A DNA stretch of 64,000 bases from an uncultured Acidobacteriaceae bacterium (lineage in GTDB: Bacteria > Acidobacteriota > Terriglobia > Terriglobales > Acidobacteriaceae), in NCBI GenBank assembly GCA_903842065.1, contig CAIMKZ010000016.1:19253-83252 (forward strand), given 5' to 3'. The notes under the pieces were generated by a model. That model was given only the letters and a program-made list of their open reading frames with translations, was not told the origin of the DNA and did no database searches. The position numbers and the translations under genes were made by a program. Within the stretch, counting starts at the first letter, position 1. Each line of letters begins with the position of its first letter. Shown piece after piece: positions 25,105 to 34,217 of this stretch.

Positions 25105-25916
25105 TGCTTTGAACCTGACACTGTGGCGCTGCTCGAACGGCTCCAATGCAAGCTTGAAAACAAGATGCGTGGCCCCCTGGAAAGGAACTCCCGCGCTACG
25201 CTCGATCCGACAGACTCCAGCAGGCTATAGTTGCCCATACGAAATGCATCGCTGGCGTTGTAGCGACTCGGGTACCAGCCATATACGGCCGTCATCGAAC
25301 CTGCATAGGGAGCCACCAGGGCGGGAACTGAGAAGACTTGATGGCCGTCTGCTCCTCGGCGCGCTGTCAATGTTGAAAGCACAGCGTGCCGCAAGCGAGA
25401 AAATATGCCCTTGCATTCACAGCGGTAGTACGAAGTGTCAACCCTGAAGGCAGCAGCAGCTCCGTAGCGCGCAGTAGTACCGACAATAGCAATTCCAAAA
25501 TCAGATCTGAGACGCTCGGTGTATCCCCCGATGCCTTTCTCCCACTCCGGCGGCGTATTGGTTGCCTGGTCAAGCCCCGCCGAGAGAACAGTGAATGCAG
25601 AGGCATAGGGGCCGAATGTATCGAATGCATAGTTCTTTAGCGTAGCTTTCGGAGTCGGTTGCATGTAGGTAGCATCCAGATTTCCGCTGGCCGTACCTTC
25701 TGCACTGTCCGAGGAGATTCCCGGCTCAGAAGGGGATTGCGATCTGGACTGCACAGACAGTGCAGTCATGATTAGAACGACCAACATCATGCGCATTTTC
25801 TGATGCGCCATCATTCCGAGAGGCATTTTGCCCGAAGCGGCAGCGCAAATGCGCTCCATGCCAGACTGGCAGGTTGTCGTGAATTGCGATTCCGATCCCG
25901 ACCTGGATGACCTCAT
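25101..25916 (-). CDS. unknown exported protein translationally coupled to mlaE
   Basis: 271 residues from the ATG at 25916 (AAGGAG five bases upstream). A membrane/signal segment lies at ~35-55 (MMLVVLIMTALSVQ). The mature part (YAFDTFGPYASAFTVLSAGL, PPEWEKGIGGYTERLRSDFG, VDTSYYRCECKGIFSRLRHA, VAPYAGSMTAVYGWYPSRYN) has Gly/Tyr-rich, partly amphipathic segments and a CxC pair. It ends with a stop overlapping the mlaE start, so the two are made together. I do not recognise the family. The context suggests a periplasmic or outer-membrane partner of the lipid transporter, a role filled elsewhere by MlaA or MlaC, neither of which is visible here. Confidence 0.65.
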   Translation of the reverse strand: MRSSRSGSESQFTTTCQSGMERICAAASGKMPLGMMAHQKMRMMLVVLIMTALSVQSRSQSPSEPGISSDSAEGTASGNLDATYMQPTPKATLKNYAFDTFGPYASAFTVLSAGLDQATNTPPEWEKGIGGYTERLRSDFGIAIVGTTARYGAAAAFRVDTSYYRCECKGIFSRLRHAVLSTLTARRGADGHQVFSVPALVAPYAGSMTAVYGWYPSRYNASDAFRMGNYSLLESVGSSVAREFLSRGPRILFSSLHWSRSSSATVSGSKQ

Positions 25917-26000
25917 CGTTACTCCTTCAATGGCATCCGACCATTTCAACTCAAGATACGCCATCATTGAGCAGTGGCGCTGCTGAGCTGTATCAATGCG

Positions 26001-26218
26001 ATGCTTGCAGACAAGAGGCCTCCATAGATGGTCACACTTGCACGGAAACACAATTTGTTTGCTACTCGATTCGCCATCCTGGGCGTTTAGGGTTCAGTCG
26101 ATTGCACAAAAGGGCAGGGTTAGCCCGTTCTATGATCAAAAGAGCACAGTCTTCACGCTTTGTAGAGCGGACAATACATAAAGCCGACCGCTTTCACGGA
26201 TTTGCGAGGAGCCTGTTA
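26001..26218 (+). repeat. leader repeat, copy A (upstream of usp remnant)
   Basis: About 217 bp ending at the ATG of the usp gene are clearly similar, with the same length and order, to 49870-50083. Best-matching blocks: GATGGTCACACTTGCAC, CAATTTGTTTGC, TCAAAAGAGCACAGT and TTCACGGATTTGCGAGGAGC. The last block includes the ribosome site. It looks like a duplicated promoter/leader. Confidence 0.6.
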
Positions 26219-26698
26219 TGCCTAAATCTCATGCACTTCCGTCTATGCCTACGAAGATCCTGTTACCTGTGGATTTCAGCCCATCCTCTCATGCCGCATT
26301 GGATATGGCAGCTGACCTAGCAAAGCACTTTCACGCTGAACTCCATCTAGTGAATGTGGTCCCGATATTACCTTTCACATCGATTCCTGACCTGATTCCC
26401 GAGGGCGAATTCATCCGCGAGATAAGAACATTCGCGGAGCAGCATATGCCAAATGCCTTGCTGCTCTTGCAAGTAGAGGAGTGGAGGCCACTTCCCGTAT
26501 CGAAATCGGTAATGACATCGCCGGTACCATCATGGAAGTAGTAGAACGCGAACATATCACATGGTGGTGATTTCTACGCACGGCATCTCTGGCTGGCGAC
26601 CGCTGGTCTTCGGCTCCATAGCTGAAAAAGTGATAAAGCTAGTACAGTGCCCGCTTCTGCTTCTGCGTTCAGCCCGGACTGGCAGCAGTACCGAGTAA
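26218..26698 (+). pseudogene. universal stress protein (UspA family), broken by frameshifts
   Basis: The first ~85 codons read as a normal UspA N-terminus (TKILLPVDFSPSSHAALDMA, then AELHLVNVVP). At about 26478 the frame shifts, and GVEATSRIEIGNDIAGTIME continues one frame away. Near 26558 it shifts again to MVVISTHGISGWRPLVFGSI, AEKVIKLVQCPLLLL and a stop at 26696-26698. The GxxGW...GSIAEKV region is the ATP-binding signature of the family. All the pieces are still recognisable, so the loss is recent, or one of the indels could be a sequencing error. The gene sits directly before Crp/Fnr paralogue 2, a typical pairing in stress regulons. Confidence 0.8.
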
Positions 26699-26873
26699 AC
26701 CGGGGGAATGGTGGTAGAGGTGGCATAAGTAGTTGATCCACTTTGAACGCGAGGCACATCGTGATCAGTGTTCGAGAATGATCAATAGAGTGCAGACCTC
26801 TGCCTTGTGGCGTGGAAATGATAGACGCTGACTGCTTGTCCTGAGGAATACCGCCACCTAAAACAGGCGGCGC

Positions 26874-27593
26874 GTGACGAGGTGGTATTTGACGAACGAT
26901 AAGACTACATCATTCGACTCCGCTGATTTTCTTGCCAACGCCGGGCTCGGTCGCACGATTATCGAATTGAAAGCAAAGCAAACCATCTTCTGTCAGGGAG
27001 ATCCGGCCGACGCAGTTTACTATCTTCAAAAAGGCAGCGCAAAGCTTACCGTAATTTCGCAGAATGGAAAACAGGCAACACTTACACTGCTATCGTCCAC
27101 CGATTTTATTGGCGAGGAGTCACTCGCGGCCATCGTCGGATTGCGTCTAGCGACCGCCACGGCCGTCAGCGCCTGCACTACCCTTAAGATTGACCGAAGT
27201 GAAATGATCCGTGTGATGCATGACGAACCCGAATTTGCCGATAGATTCCTCAGGTTCTTGCTGGCCCGGAGCATGCGAACCCAAGCCGATCTCGTCGATC
27301 AGCTCTTCAACTCGAGTGAAAAGCGCCTGGCGCGGATCCTTCTGATTATGGCAGAATTCGGCAAACCTGGAGAGCAGGAAACGTATATCCCTCCTATTAC
27401 GCAAGATACCCTGGCGGATATGATCGGTACCACGCGTTCCCGCGTAAGCTTCTTTATGAACCGTTTTCGTAAGCTTGGTTTTATTAGTTATAACGGTCGC
27501 ATACAGGTACACAGGTCACTACTGAATGTCGTCCTACTCGATCAACTGCCTGAACACAACGCGGAGAAACCTGCAATTCAGCTTATTGGGTGA
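26874..27593 (+). CDS. Crp/Fnr-family transcriptional regulator, paralogue 2
   Basis: 239 residues from a GTG; a TTG five codons later is an alternative start. The layout is as in paralogue 1: cNMP-binding-type beta roll (IFCQGDPADAVYYLQKGSAK, LLSSTDFIGEESLAA), dimerisation helix and HTH with GTTRSRVSFFMNRFRKLGFI. The recognition segment is identical to those at 12910 and 41624. There is no N-terminal Fnr cysteine cluster. Upstream, TGATCA occurs twice (around 26761 and 26778) and may be part of an operator, but this is not established. The gene follows the broken usp gene and is followed within 55 bp by an IS element. Confidence 0.9.
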   Translation: MTRWYLTNDKTTSFDSADFLANAGLGRTIIELKAKQTIFCQGDPADAVYYLQKGSAKLTVISQNGKQATLTLLSSTDFIGEESLAAIVGLRLATATAVSACTTLKIDRSEMIRVMHDEPEFADRFLRFLLARSMRTQADLVDQLFNSSEKRLARILLIMAEFGKPGEQETYIPPITQDTLADMIGTTRSRVSFFMNRFRKLGFISYNGRIQVHRSLLNVVLLDQLPEHNAEKPAIQLIG

Positions 27594-27711
27594 TTCCTGC
27601 TACTGCTCGATTCGTCGTGCATGCACTATGAATCGTTCTGGCGCTATGACCTGCCCCCCAGAATCCGTCCATTTTGGAATACGATTTGGACGAAGGAAAG
27701 GGGAACAACCG

Positions 27712-27977
27712 ATGAGCCGAAGCAGGCACACGGAAGCGCAGATCATCGCTGCGCTCAAGCAATGGAAGCGGGTCGCAGAGCAGAGGATGTGGCGCGGGAT
27801 CAGGGCGTCAGCAAGCACACCATCTATGCCTGGAAGGCCAAGTACGGCGGGCTGGAAGTGAGCGAGGCCGAAGAGGTCAAGCATCTGCGCGATGAAAACG
27901 GGCGGTTGAAGAAGTTGGTAGCAGAGTTGAGCCTGGACAAGACGATGCTTCAGGATGTGCTGCGAAAAAAGTGGTGA
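27712..27977 (+). pseudogene. IS3-family transposase orfA, frameshifted
   Basis: It begins MSRSRHTEAQIIAALKQ at 27712. One base is missing near 27761, after which the correct frame continues EAGRRAEDVARDQGVSKHTI, YAWKAKYGGLEVSE and KHLRDENGRLKKLVAELSLD to a stop at 27975. This is the usual helix-turn-helix plus leucine-zipper protein that binds the IS ends. Its 3' end includes the slippery heptamer A AAA AAG at 27965-27971, which in intact elements yields the orfAB fusion by -1 frameshifting. Confidence 0.8.
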
Positions 27978-28820
27978 GGCCGTCGCGGCGCCGGCCACTG
28001 GTCGATTATCTGCAGGACCGGTACCGTGCCAGCGAACGGCATACCTGCCGGGTACTACGGATCAACCGCGGTACCTTCCGTTACCAGAGCCACCGGAAAG
28101 AGTGGGTGGAACTGCGCGCCCGCATCCGGGAGATTGCGCAGAGCCGGGTACGCTACGGATATCGCAAGATCCTGGTGCTGCTGCGACGCGAAGGCTGGCA
28201 AGTGGGCAAGCACCTGGTGTATCGGCTCTACAAGGAAGAGGGGCTGGCCTTGAAGAAGCGGCCCCAGGAACGGCGTGAGGCCGTTCGGCATCGCGAAGAG
28301 CGATTCCGTCCGACAGCTCCGGACCAGGCTTGGTCGATCGATTTCGTAGCTGATCAACTGCAGGATGGCAGGCGCTTCCCGTTGCCTGACGATCATCGAT
28401 GTATTTACCCGGGAAGGCGTTGCCATTGAAGTGGGTCAGAGTCTTTGCGGGGAGGATGTGGTGAGAACGTTCAACAAACTGAAGCATGGGGGCAGAACAC
28501 CGAAACTGCTGTTCTGCGATAACGGCAGCGAATTCAGCGGTCAGGCCATGGATCTATGGGCCTACCAGAACGATGTCAAGATCGACTTCTCCCGGCCGGG
28601 CAAGCCAACGGACAATGCTTTCATCGAGTCATTCAACGGAACCTTCCGCGATGAATGCCTGAATGTCCACCGGTTCGAGACCCTGGCCGAAGCCAGGCAA
28701 CTTATCGAAGCCTGGCGGCAGGAATACAATGAGAGTCGTCCTCACAGGGCTCTCGATGACAGGACGCCAAGTGAATTCGCCAGTCAGTATGCGGCTAGCC
28801 GCGTACTGACTGCAACCTAG
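27971..28820 (+). pseudogene. IS3-family transposase orfB (DDE integrase), frameshifted
   Basis: The HTH_21-type lead (RRRPLVDYLQDRYRASERHT) is followed by the rve catalytic core. The first Asp is in SIDFVADQLQDG; an extra C near 28378 shifts the frame, after which TIIDVFTREGVAIEVGQSL continues. The second Asp is in FCDNGSEFSG and the Glu in NAFIESFNGTFRDECLNVHR. All three DDE residues exist but in two different frames. RPGKPTDNAFIESFNG is typical of the IS407 group. Confidence 0.82.
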
Positions 28821-28866
28821 AACCGCCGAAGACTAACATTCCGGCGGGTACAAAAAGACTGGGCCC

Positions 28867-29055
28867 CTCAACTATTCGATATATCGAAACAGCGCCTGGA
28901 CGAAAAACTGGGGCAATACTGTTGGCAGCGATACGGTGCCCGGGACGGGCAGTGGCACCGCCCAGACGTTCACTGCCTATGGCCAGATGGCGGCAGGGCA
29001 GTTTGGCAACCCGGCTGTTTACACCGACACGATTACCGCGATCATTACCTACTGA
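28867..29055 (+). pseudogene. spore coat protein U (SCPU) domain protein, 3' remnant
   Basis: About 62 codons ending in a TGA at 29053 read LNYSIYRNSAWTKNWGNTVG, then VPGTGSGTAQTFTAYGQMAA, then NPAVYTDTITAIITY, the conserved C-terminal half of SCPU/Csu-type pilin-like proteins. The 5' part is missing: it is replaced by the IS right end without a gap, and no N-terminal part lies left of the IS. Insertion plus a flanking deletion is the likely history. No chaperone-usher genes are nearby. Confidence 0.75.
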
Positions 29056-29459
29056 ACATTCCAGCCTGCAATCAGAGCATTCAAAGACGAACGCTGGCTC
29101 CTCCAGCCAGTTGCATAGGTTAGAGATGCCGCGTGGAGGACGACCCGTGTTGGTGCAATCGGCTTGGATGGAACGCGATGAGGCGGGTAAAGCCCGAACG
29201 TCGCGCATTGTCCGGCTCTTCCTTTGAATAATTGTCATCCCTGCAATTTGCACTAACAGACACATAACCGCCGGAAACTAATTCGAACTTGAGATGTCGG
29301 GTGAATTCTACGAATCTGTCCAGCGAGTGAGCAATTCTGTACAGCCCTATCAGACATTTCGTTAGTAGTCTGAGCCTATTCATGGGCGTTGCATGTCAGG
29401 TAAAACCGGCATGACGATGGGTGTTGGATAGTGTCACCACAGTTAGACGAGGGGTAGAA
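29056..29459. other. intergenic, no gene seen
   Basis: About 400 bp with only short frames. The promoter of the lipoprotein at 29460 should be here; a GAGGGG ribosome site is at its end. Confidence 0.4.
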
Positions 29460-32255
29460 ATGCGCAACTACAGGTTTAGTATTTCGTGTTTAATGACGTT
29501 GTTACTGGTAGTTTTCATCTCAGGATGCGGGCAGGAATTGGCAAACATCCCGGGGGTGTTGTCAGTAACTCCCGCTCAAGGTGCTGTCAATGTCGTCAAC
29601 AACACGACTCTCACGGCAACTTTCTCCACGCCGATGAACTCAGCCTCGATTAACACGTCGACATTTACGTTGACAGGGCCAAGTGGAACTGCCGTAGCTG
29701 GAGCCGTGACGTACAGCGGTACAACTGCAACGTTTACGCCGACAGCTGTTCTGGCGTACAGCACCACTTACACGGCTACGATCACGACTGGGGCATCGGC
29801 CCCGGGCGGAGCTAATCTGATCGGTCCCTACGTGTGGTCGTTTACAACGATTACACCGCCGCCCACGGTGGTATCGGCGATCCCGGCAAATAATGCTGTG
29901 AATGTGCCTATCGCACAGGTGCTTAGCGCGACATTCAATGAGGCGATGAGCCCCGCAACGATCAGCGCAACAACATTCACACTTTCAGTGACAGGCGGAG
30001 CCTCCGTAGCTGGAGCCGTCACCTACTCTGGCGTAGTAGCGACATTTACGCCCACCACGAGTCTCGCCAGCAACACCAACTACACAGCTACAATCACAAC
30101 CGGAGCTACTTCCGTGGCGGGCACTCCGCTGGCGGCCAGCTACGTTTGGAAATTCACAACGATTACGCCGCCGCCGGCAGTGATTACAACGGTGCCGGTG
30201 AATACTGCCACCGGTGTGCCGGTGAATCAGGTGCTTAGCGTGACCTTCAATGAAGCGATCCTCTGCACACCGTTTCCCGCGGCAGCGTTTACAGTCGTCG
30301 CAGCCCCTGGTGCAACTCCGGTTCCCGGAACGATCGCCTGCTCGGGCGCTGTCGCCACCTTCACGCCGGCTGCCAATCTGGCATTCAACACCGTCTTTAC
30401 AGCCACGATCACCACTGGAGTCCAAAGCCTGGCGGGCACTCCGCTGCCAAGTAATTACGTGTGGAGCTTCAGGACAGTTCCTGCTCCTACCCCGCCCATG
30501 GTCATCTCCACCGTGCCGGTGAATGGCGCCACGGGCGTACCCATCAATCAGGCCCTCAGCGCCAGTTTCAGTGTGGCAATGACTCCGGCCACGATCAGCG
30601 CGACTACCTTCACTCTTTCAGTGACGGGCGGAGCCAGTGTAACTGGAGCTGTTAGCTATGTAGCGGCAGGCTCGGTGGCCACGTTTATTCCAGCGGCCAA
30701 CCTTGCGCCCACGACTTCCTATACGGCCACGATCACTACGGGGGCTCAGAACCTGGCGGGCACCGCGCTGGCCGCCAACTACACCTGGACCTTCACCACC
30801 GCCGCGCTTCCAATTGCCGTACCGCCGACGGTGACCTCAACCATCCCCGCAGCTTTTGCTACGGGCGTGCCGCTCAATCAGATCGTCAGCGCCACGTTCA
30901 GCACCGCGATGAATCCTGCCACCATCAGTTCGTCAACCTTTACGCTGAACGGACCAGGCTCCACTGTAGTGGCAGGTCTGGTGGCCTACGCAGCTGTTGG
31001 AAATACGCTGACTTTCACGCCGACAGCGAACCTTGCTCCCAGCACTACGTTCACGGCTACGATAACCACAGGAGCAAAGAACCTGGCCGGCACTCCGCTG
31101 GCGGGCAACTACGTGTGGACCTTTACGACTGGCGCTGCTGTGATTACCACACCTCCGCAGATCGTATCGACGTTCCCGGTAAACACGGCAACAAACGTGG
31201 CCCTCAATCAGGCGGTCAGCGCAACCTTCACCAAGGCGATGAATCCGCTCACCATCACGACGGGGACCTTCCTGCTTACAGGCCCCGGCGGAGTTACGGT
31301 CGCTGGAACGGTATCATACGATGCGATCAACTACATTGCAACCTTCACTCCGACGGCTGCCCTGACCGCAAGCAGCACCTATAACGCAACGGTCACCAAC
31401 GGAGCAACGGATCTTGCCGGCAATCCTTTGGGAAGTACCGGCGCACCCAATCCCTGGTACTTTATCACTGGTGCGGTCGTGGTTCCACCGCCAATCGTCC
31501 TTGGTCCGACCATAAAGCTGTTTGGCGGCTTTGGCGGCGGCGCCGGGATGACCAACCAGGGAACCCACACAGTCGTGAATGGAAATATCGGGACTACGGG
31601 TGCCTCCACAACGGTGACCGGATTCTACGACCAGAGCGTTGCGGCTGTTGCTGGCGTGTATCCATGCTCCTATACGGTTACGCCAAGCAATCTGGGGTTA
31701 GTGAATGGAACGATCGACACCGCTCCGCCTCCGCCTTCCGGCGCCTGCCCCAACGAAGGAACCGCAACTACCATGGCCATCGCAACCCAGGCCGCCCTGG
31801 AAGCACAAACCGCATACATCACTCTTCAGGGACTTGCCTCAACCGGCGTTCTGGCGGCAGAGGTGGGCAACTCAACCATCTACCCCGGCGTCTACACCAA
31901 CGCCAGTTCGGTCGGCATCACGCTGGGGCCTCTTACGCTCGATGCGCAAGGCAATCCCAATGCATCCTGGGTCTTCCAGATCGGATCGTCTCTCACCGTA
32001 GGCACTCCGACAGCATCTGAAAGCGTGATCCTGATCAATGGCGCTCAGGCAGCAAACGTCTACTGGGCAGTCGGTGGCCTCCCCGGCGCGATCATCAACT
32101 ACGGTGGAGGCGGGACGATGGTGGGAACCATCATCTCTCAGCCGGGAATCACGGTTTCAAGCCCCGGAGTTGCTGCGGTCACGACGATTAACGGGCGAGT
32201 CATTGCGCTGAATGCGTCGACCACTCTGGTCAACACGGTCATCAATGTGCCGTAA
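29460..32255 (+). CDS. surface lipoprotein with six Ig-like (Big_5/SbsA) domains and a DUF3494 ice-binding-like domain
   Basis: 931 residues from the ATG at 29460, with GAGGGG upstream. A lipobox (VFISGC) ends the signal peptide. Six tandem Ig-like units of ~100 residues follow, each with PAxxATxVxxNxxxSATFxxAM at its start, TYTATITTGA in the middle and a YxWxFTT end. From ~residue 690 the C-terminal domain (GMTNQGTHTVVNGNIGTTGA, NSTIYPGVYTNASSVGIT, ASWVFQIGSSLTVG) matches DUF3494, the fold of bacterial ice-binding/adhesin proteins. The architecture points to an extended surface stalk carrying a binding head; ice binding itself is not shown. It is probably monocistronic, with a strong terminator after it. 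Confidence 0.88.
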   Translation: MRNYRFSISCLMTLLLVVFISGCGQELANIPGVLSVTPAQGAVNVVNNTTLTATFSTPMNSASINTSTFTLTGPSGTAVAGAVTYSGTTATFTPTAVLAYSTTYTATITTGASAPGGANLIGPYVWSFTTITPPPTVVSAIPANNAVNVPIAQVLSATFNEAMSPATISATTFTLSVTGGASVAGAVTYSGVVATFTPTTSLASNTNYTATITTGATSVAGTPLAASYVWKFTTITPPPAVITTVPVNTATGVPVNQVLSVTFNEAILCTPFPAAAFTVVAAPGATPVPGTIACSGAVATFTPAANLAFNTVFTATITTGVQSLAGTPLPSNYVWSFRTVPAPTPPMVISTVPVNGATGVPINQALSASFSVAMTPATISATTFTLSVTGGASVTGAVSYVAAGSVATFIPAANLAPTTSYTATITTGAQNLAGTALAANYTWTFTTAALPIAVPPTVTSTIPAAFATGVPLNQIVSATFSTAMNPATISSSTFTLNGPGSTVVAGLVAYAAVGNTLTFTPTANLAPSTTFTATITTGAKNLAGTPLAGNYVWTFTTGAAVITTPPQIVSTFPVNTATNVALNQAVSATFTKAMNPLTITTGTFLLTGPGGVTVAGTVSYDAINYIATFTPTAALTASSTYNATVTNGATDLAGNPLGSTGAPNPWYFITGAVVVPPPIVLGPTIKLFGGFGGGAGMTNQGTHTVVNGNIGTTGASTTVTGFYDQSVAAVAGVYPCSYTVTPSNLGLVNGTIDTAPPPPSGACPNEGTATTMAIATQAALEAQTAYITLQGLASTGVLAAEVGNSTIYPGVYTNASSVGITLGPLTLDAQGNPNASWVFQIGSSLTVGTPTASESVILINGAQAANVYWAVGGLPGAIINYGGGGTMVGTIISQPGITVSSPGVAAVTTINGRVIALNASTTLVNTVINVP

Positions 32256-32261
32256 TGCTCT

Positions 32262-32289
32262 GCCGAGACCGCCTCAGGGCGGTCTCGGC
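32262..32289 (+). terminator. intrinsic terminator
   Basis: GCCGAGACCGCC / GGCGGTCTCGGC, a perfect 12-bp GC-rich stem with a four-base TCAG loop, followed by TCGCCTTTAGG, beginning seven bases after the stop of the DUF3494 lipoprotein. Confidence 0.8.
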
Positions 32290-32389
32290 TCGCCTTTAGG
32301 CAGTGTGTAGTTTGGCATGTTCTGTTCGCGTCGAATGAATCCGGCGCTGAGATTCTTGATGATCGTGACGCGCAGTTCGGGAGGCGACG

Positions 32390-34054
32390 ATGAATTCGAA
32401 TAAAAAAGTTATTGCATGGACGGCATTTGCTCTTTATCTCTTATGTGCATTTATGATCCGCGCGGAAAGTCCGGCAGTTGCTTCCAGTGCTGTCTCCGCT
32501 GCCGAGCCGGCCGATCAGATGCCACATGGCTCAAAAGCAAGGGCTGACTCGCCTTACTCGGGTGGCTCCAACTTCGGCGTCCCCAGGTTCGAGCTGTTTC
32601 TGGGGTACTCCTATGTTCGCGCTGTTCCAGCGCTGGCCGATGGAAACCGGCTGGTGTGGCTCAATGGCGGCAGCACGTCCGTCGCTTTCAATGTGAATCG
32701 CTATCTGGGGCTGGTTGGCGATTTTGGCGCCTATACGAACTCGCAGGTACGATTCACCGGCGCATATACATCTACAGTCGACGTTGACAATCCAAACGTG
32801 GCAGTACTCAGCTATCTCTTCGGTCCGCGACTTTCCTTCCGGCATCACGACAGGCTCACTCCTTTTGCGCAGGCCCTGTTTGGTGGCGTTCGCGCGAACC
32901 AGATATCACTCAAGGGTTGTACGTCAAACTGCACGATTCTTCCCGTGCAGGACTCGTTCGCCATGACCGCCGGTGGGGGCCTGGACCTCAGGGTCAACCA
33001 CCATATCGCCATCCGCGTGATTCAAGCCGAATACCTGATGACCAGGTTTACGAGTTACACAACCGGATCTGCCGGGACACAGAACGATATGCGCCTCTCC
33101 GCTGGAATTGTCTTTCGCTTCGGCGGAAAACGACATGAGAGCCAGCAGCCGCCCGTGACCTACGCCTGTTTTGTGAATCCCGCCGCTGTATACGCCGGGA
33201 CCACAATTGCCGTCTCTGGCTCAGCCATTTATCTTGACCCGGCCAAGACCGCTGTCTACACATGGTCTGCTGACGGTGGAACAGTGACTGGAAACTCAAG
33301 CATAGCGAGTATCGATACCAGCAACGTTGCTCCCGGCACATACACTCTCAAGGGCCACGTTTCTGAGAGCGCCAGACCTTCTGAGAATGCAGATTGCACT
33401 GCAACCTATGTTGTGAAGGCGTTTGAGCCGCCAACGGTCAGTTGCTCAGCCAATCCGTCTATGGTGCTTTCCGGCAACTCTTCGGAGATTTCAGCAATCG
33501 GAATCAGTCCACAGAATCGCCCTCTGACATACAGCTTTAGCTCGACTTCCGGCTCCGTGAGCGGATCGGGATCGAGGGCCACGCTCAGCACCGTGGGCCA
33601 GCCAACTGGACCCATCGCCGTAACCTGCAATGTGGCGGATGACAAGGGGCAAACCGCTTCTGGCACAACGTCAGTCACTGTCACGGTTCCGATACCCGCG
33701 CCCAGACCAACCACAAGCGCTCTATGCTCTGTTTCCTTCGAGAGAGACGCTAGCCGGCCCGCTCGCGTGGACAACGAAGCCAAGGCTTGCCTGGATCAGA
33801 TCGCATTGAACCTGCAGCAAGCCTCCAATGCCAATCTGGTTCTGGTTGGGAACGCAGCCAACAACGAAAACGGAGGCCAGAAGCTCGCCGCCCAGCGCGC
33901 AGTGAACACAAAGGCCTATCTCGTTGGCGAGAGGGGGATCGATTCCTCCAGGATTGCCGTGTACACCGGCTCTCAAGACGGAAAGATCGTCTCCACGACC
34001 CTGGTTCCGGCAAACGCAACATTCGATGCCACAGGCGATACACCAGTGCGGTAG
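32390..34054 (+). CDS. OmpA-family protein: N-terminal beta-barrel, Ig/PKD-like repeats, C-terminal OmpA-like domain
   Basis: 554 residues, GGAGG five bases before the ATG, signal peptide WTAFALYLLCAFMIRA. Residues ~60-245 form an eight-stranded-barrel-like region (FELFLGYSYVRAVPA, YLGLVGDFGAYTNSQVRF, GPRLSFRHHDRLTPFAQALF) ending in the aromatic strand LSAGIVFRFG. Two Ig/PKD-like units follow (~255-445: VYTWSADGGTVTGNSS, LTYSFSSTSGSVSGSGS). The last ~100 residues (VSFERDASRPARVDNEAKAC, LVGNAANNENGGQKLAAQRA) have an OmpA-like fold but a weakened peptidoglycan motif. It should sit in the outer membrane. Confidence 0.85.
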   Translation: MNSNKKVIAWTAFALYLLCAFMIRAESPAVASSAVSAAEPADQMPHGSKARADSPYSGGSNFGVPRFELFLGYSYVRAVPALADGNRLVWLNGGSTSVAFNVNRYLGLVGDFGAYTNSQVRFTGAYTSTVDVDNPNVAVLSYLFGPRLSFRHHDRLTPFAQALFGGVRANQISLKGCTSNCTILPVQDSFAMTAGGGLDLRVNHHIAIRVIQAEYLMTRFTSYTTGSAGTQNDMRLSAGIVFRFGGKRHESQQPPVTYACFVNPAAVYAGTTIAVSGSAIYLDPAKTAVYTWSADGGTVTGNSSIASIDTSNVAPGTYTLKGHVSESARPSENADCTATYVVKAFEPPTVSCSANPSMVLSGNSSEISAIGISPQNRPLTYSFSSTSGSVSGSGSRATLSTVGQPTGPIAVTCNVADDKGQTASGTTSVTVTVPIPAPRPTTSALCSVSFERDASRPARVDNEAKACLDQIALNLQQASNANLVLVGNAANNENGGQKLAAQRAVNTKAYLVGERGIDSSRIAVYTGSQDGKIVSTTLVPANATFDATGDTPVR

Positions 34055-34217
34055 TGACCGGACAGGAGTGGCTCATGCATAGCGCCACTCCTGCCTGTAT
34101 CCTCATCGTGCCTGATTGATGAGACTCTGCCAGGCTCAAGAATCGACCGGAAGTGCTGAAGGTCAGCCGGTCGACTTTGCACGTTTCATCAGCAGTCGAG
34201 CAATGATGGAGGATTCC

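Larger units (their letters stand above)
27647..28863 (+). mobile_element. IS3-family element (IS407-like group), degenerate
   Basis: The left end is set at TGACCTGCCCCCCAG (27647), which resembles IS407-group terminal repeats. The right end should finish in the complement (CTGGGGGCAGGTCA), but only GACTGGG remains, and spore-coat-U coding sequence begins at once. The right terminus is therefore damaged or deleted. Both transposase frames carry one indel, in addition to the normal programmed frameshift site A6G (27965-27971). The element is probably immobile. Confidence 0.75.
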
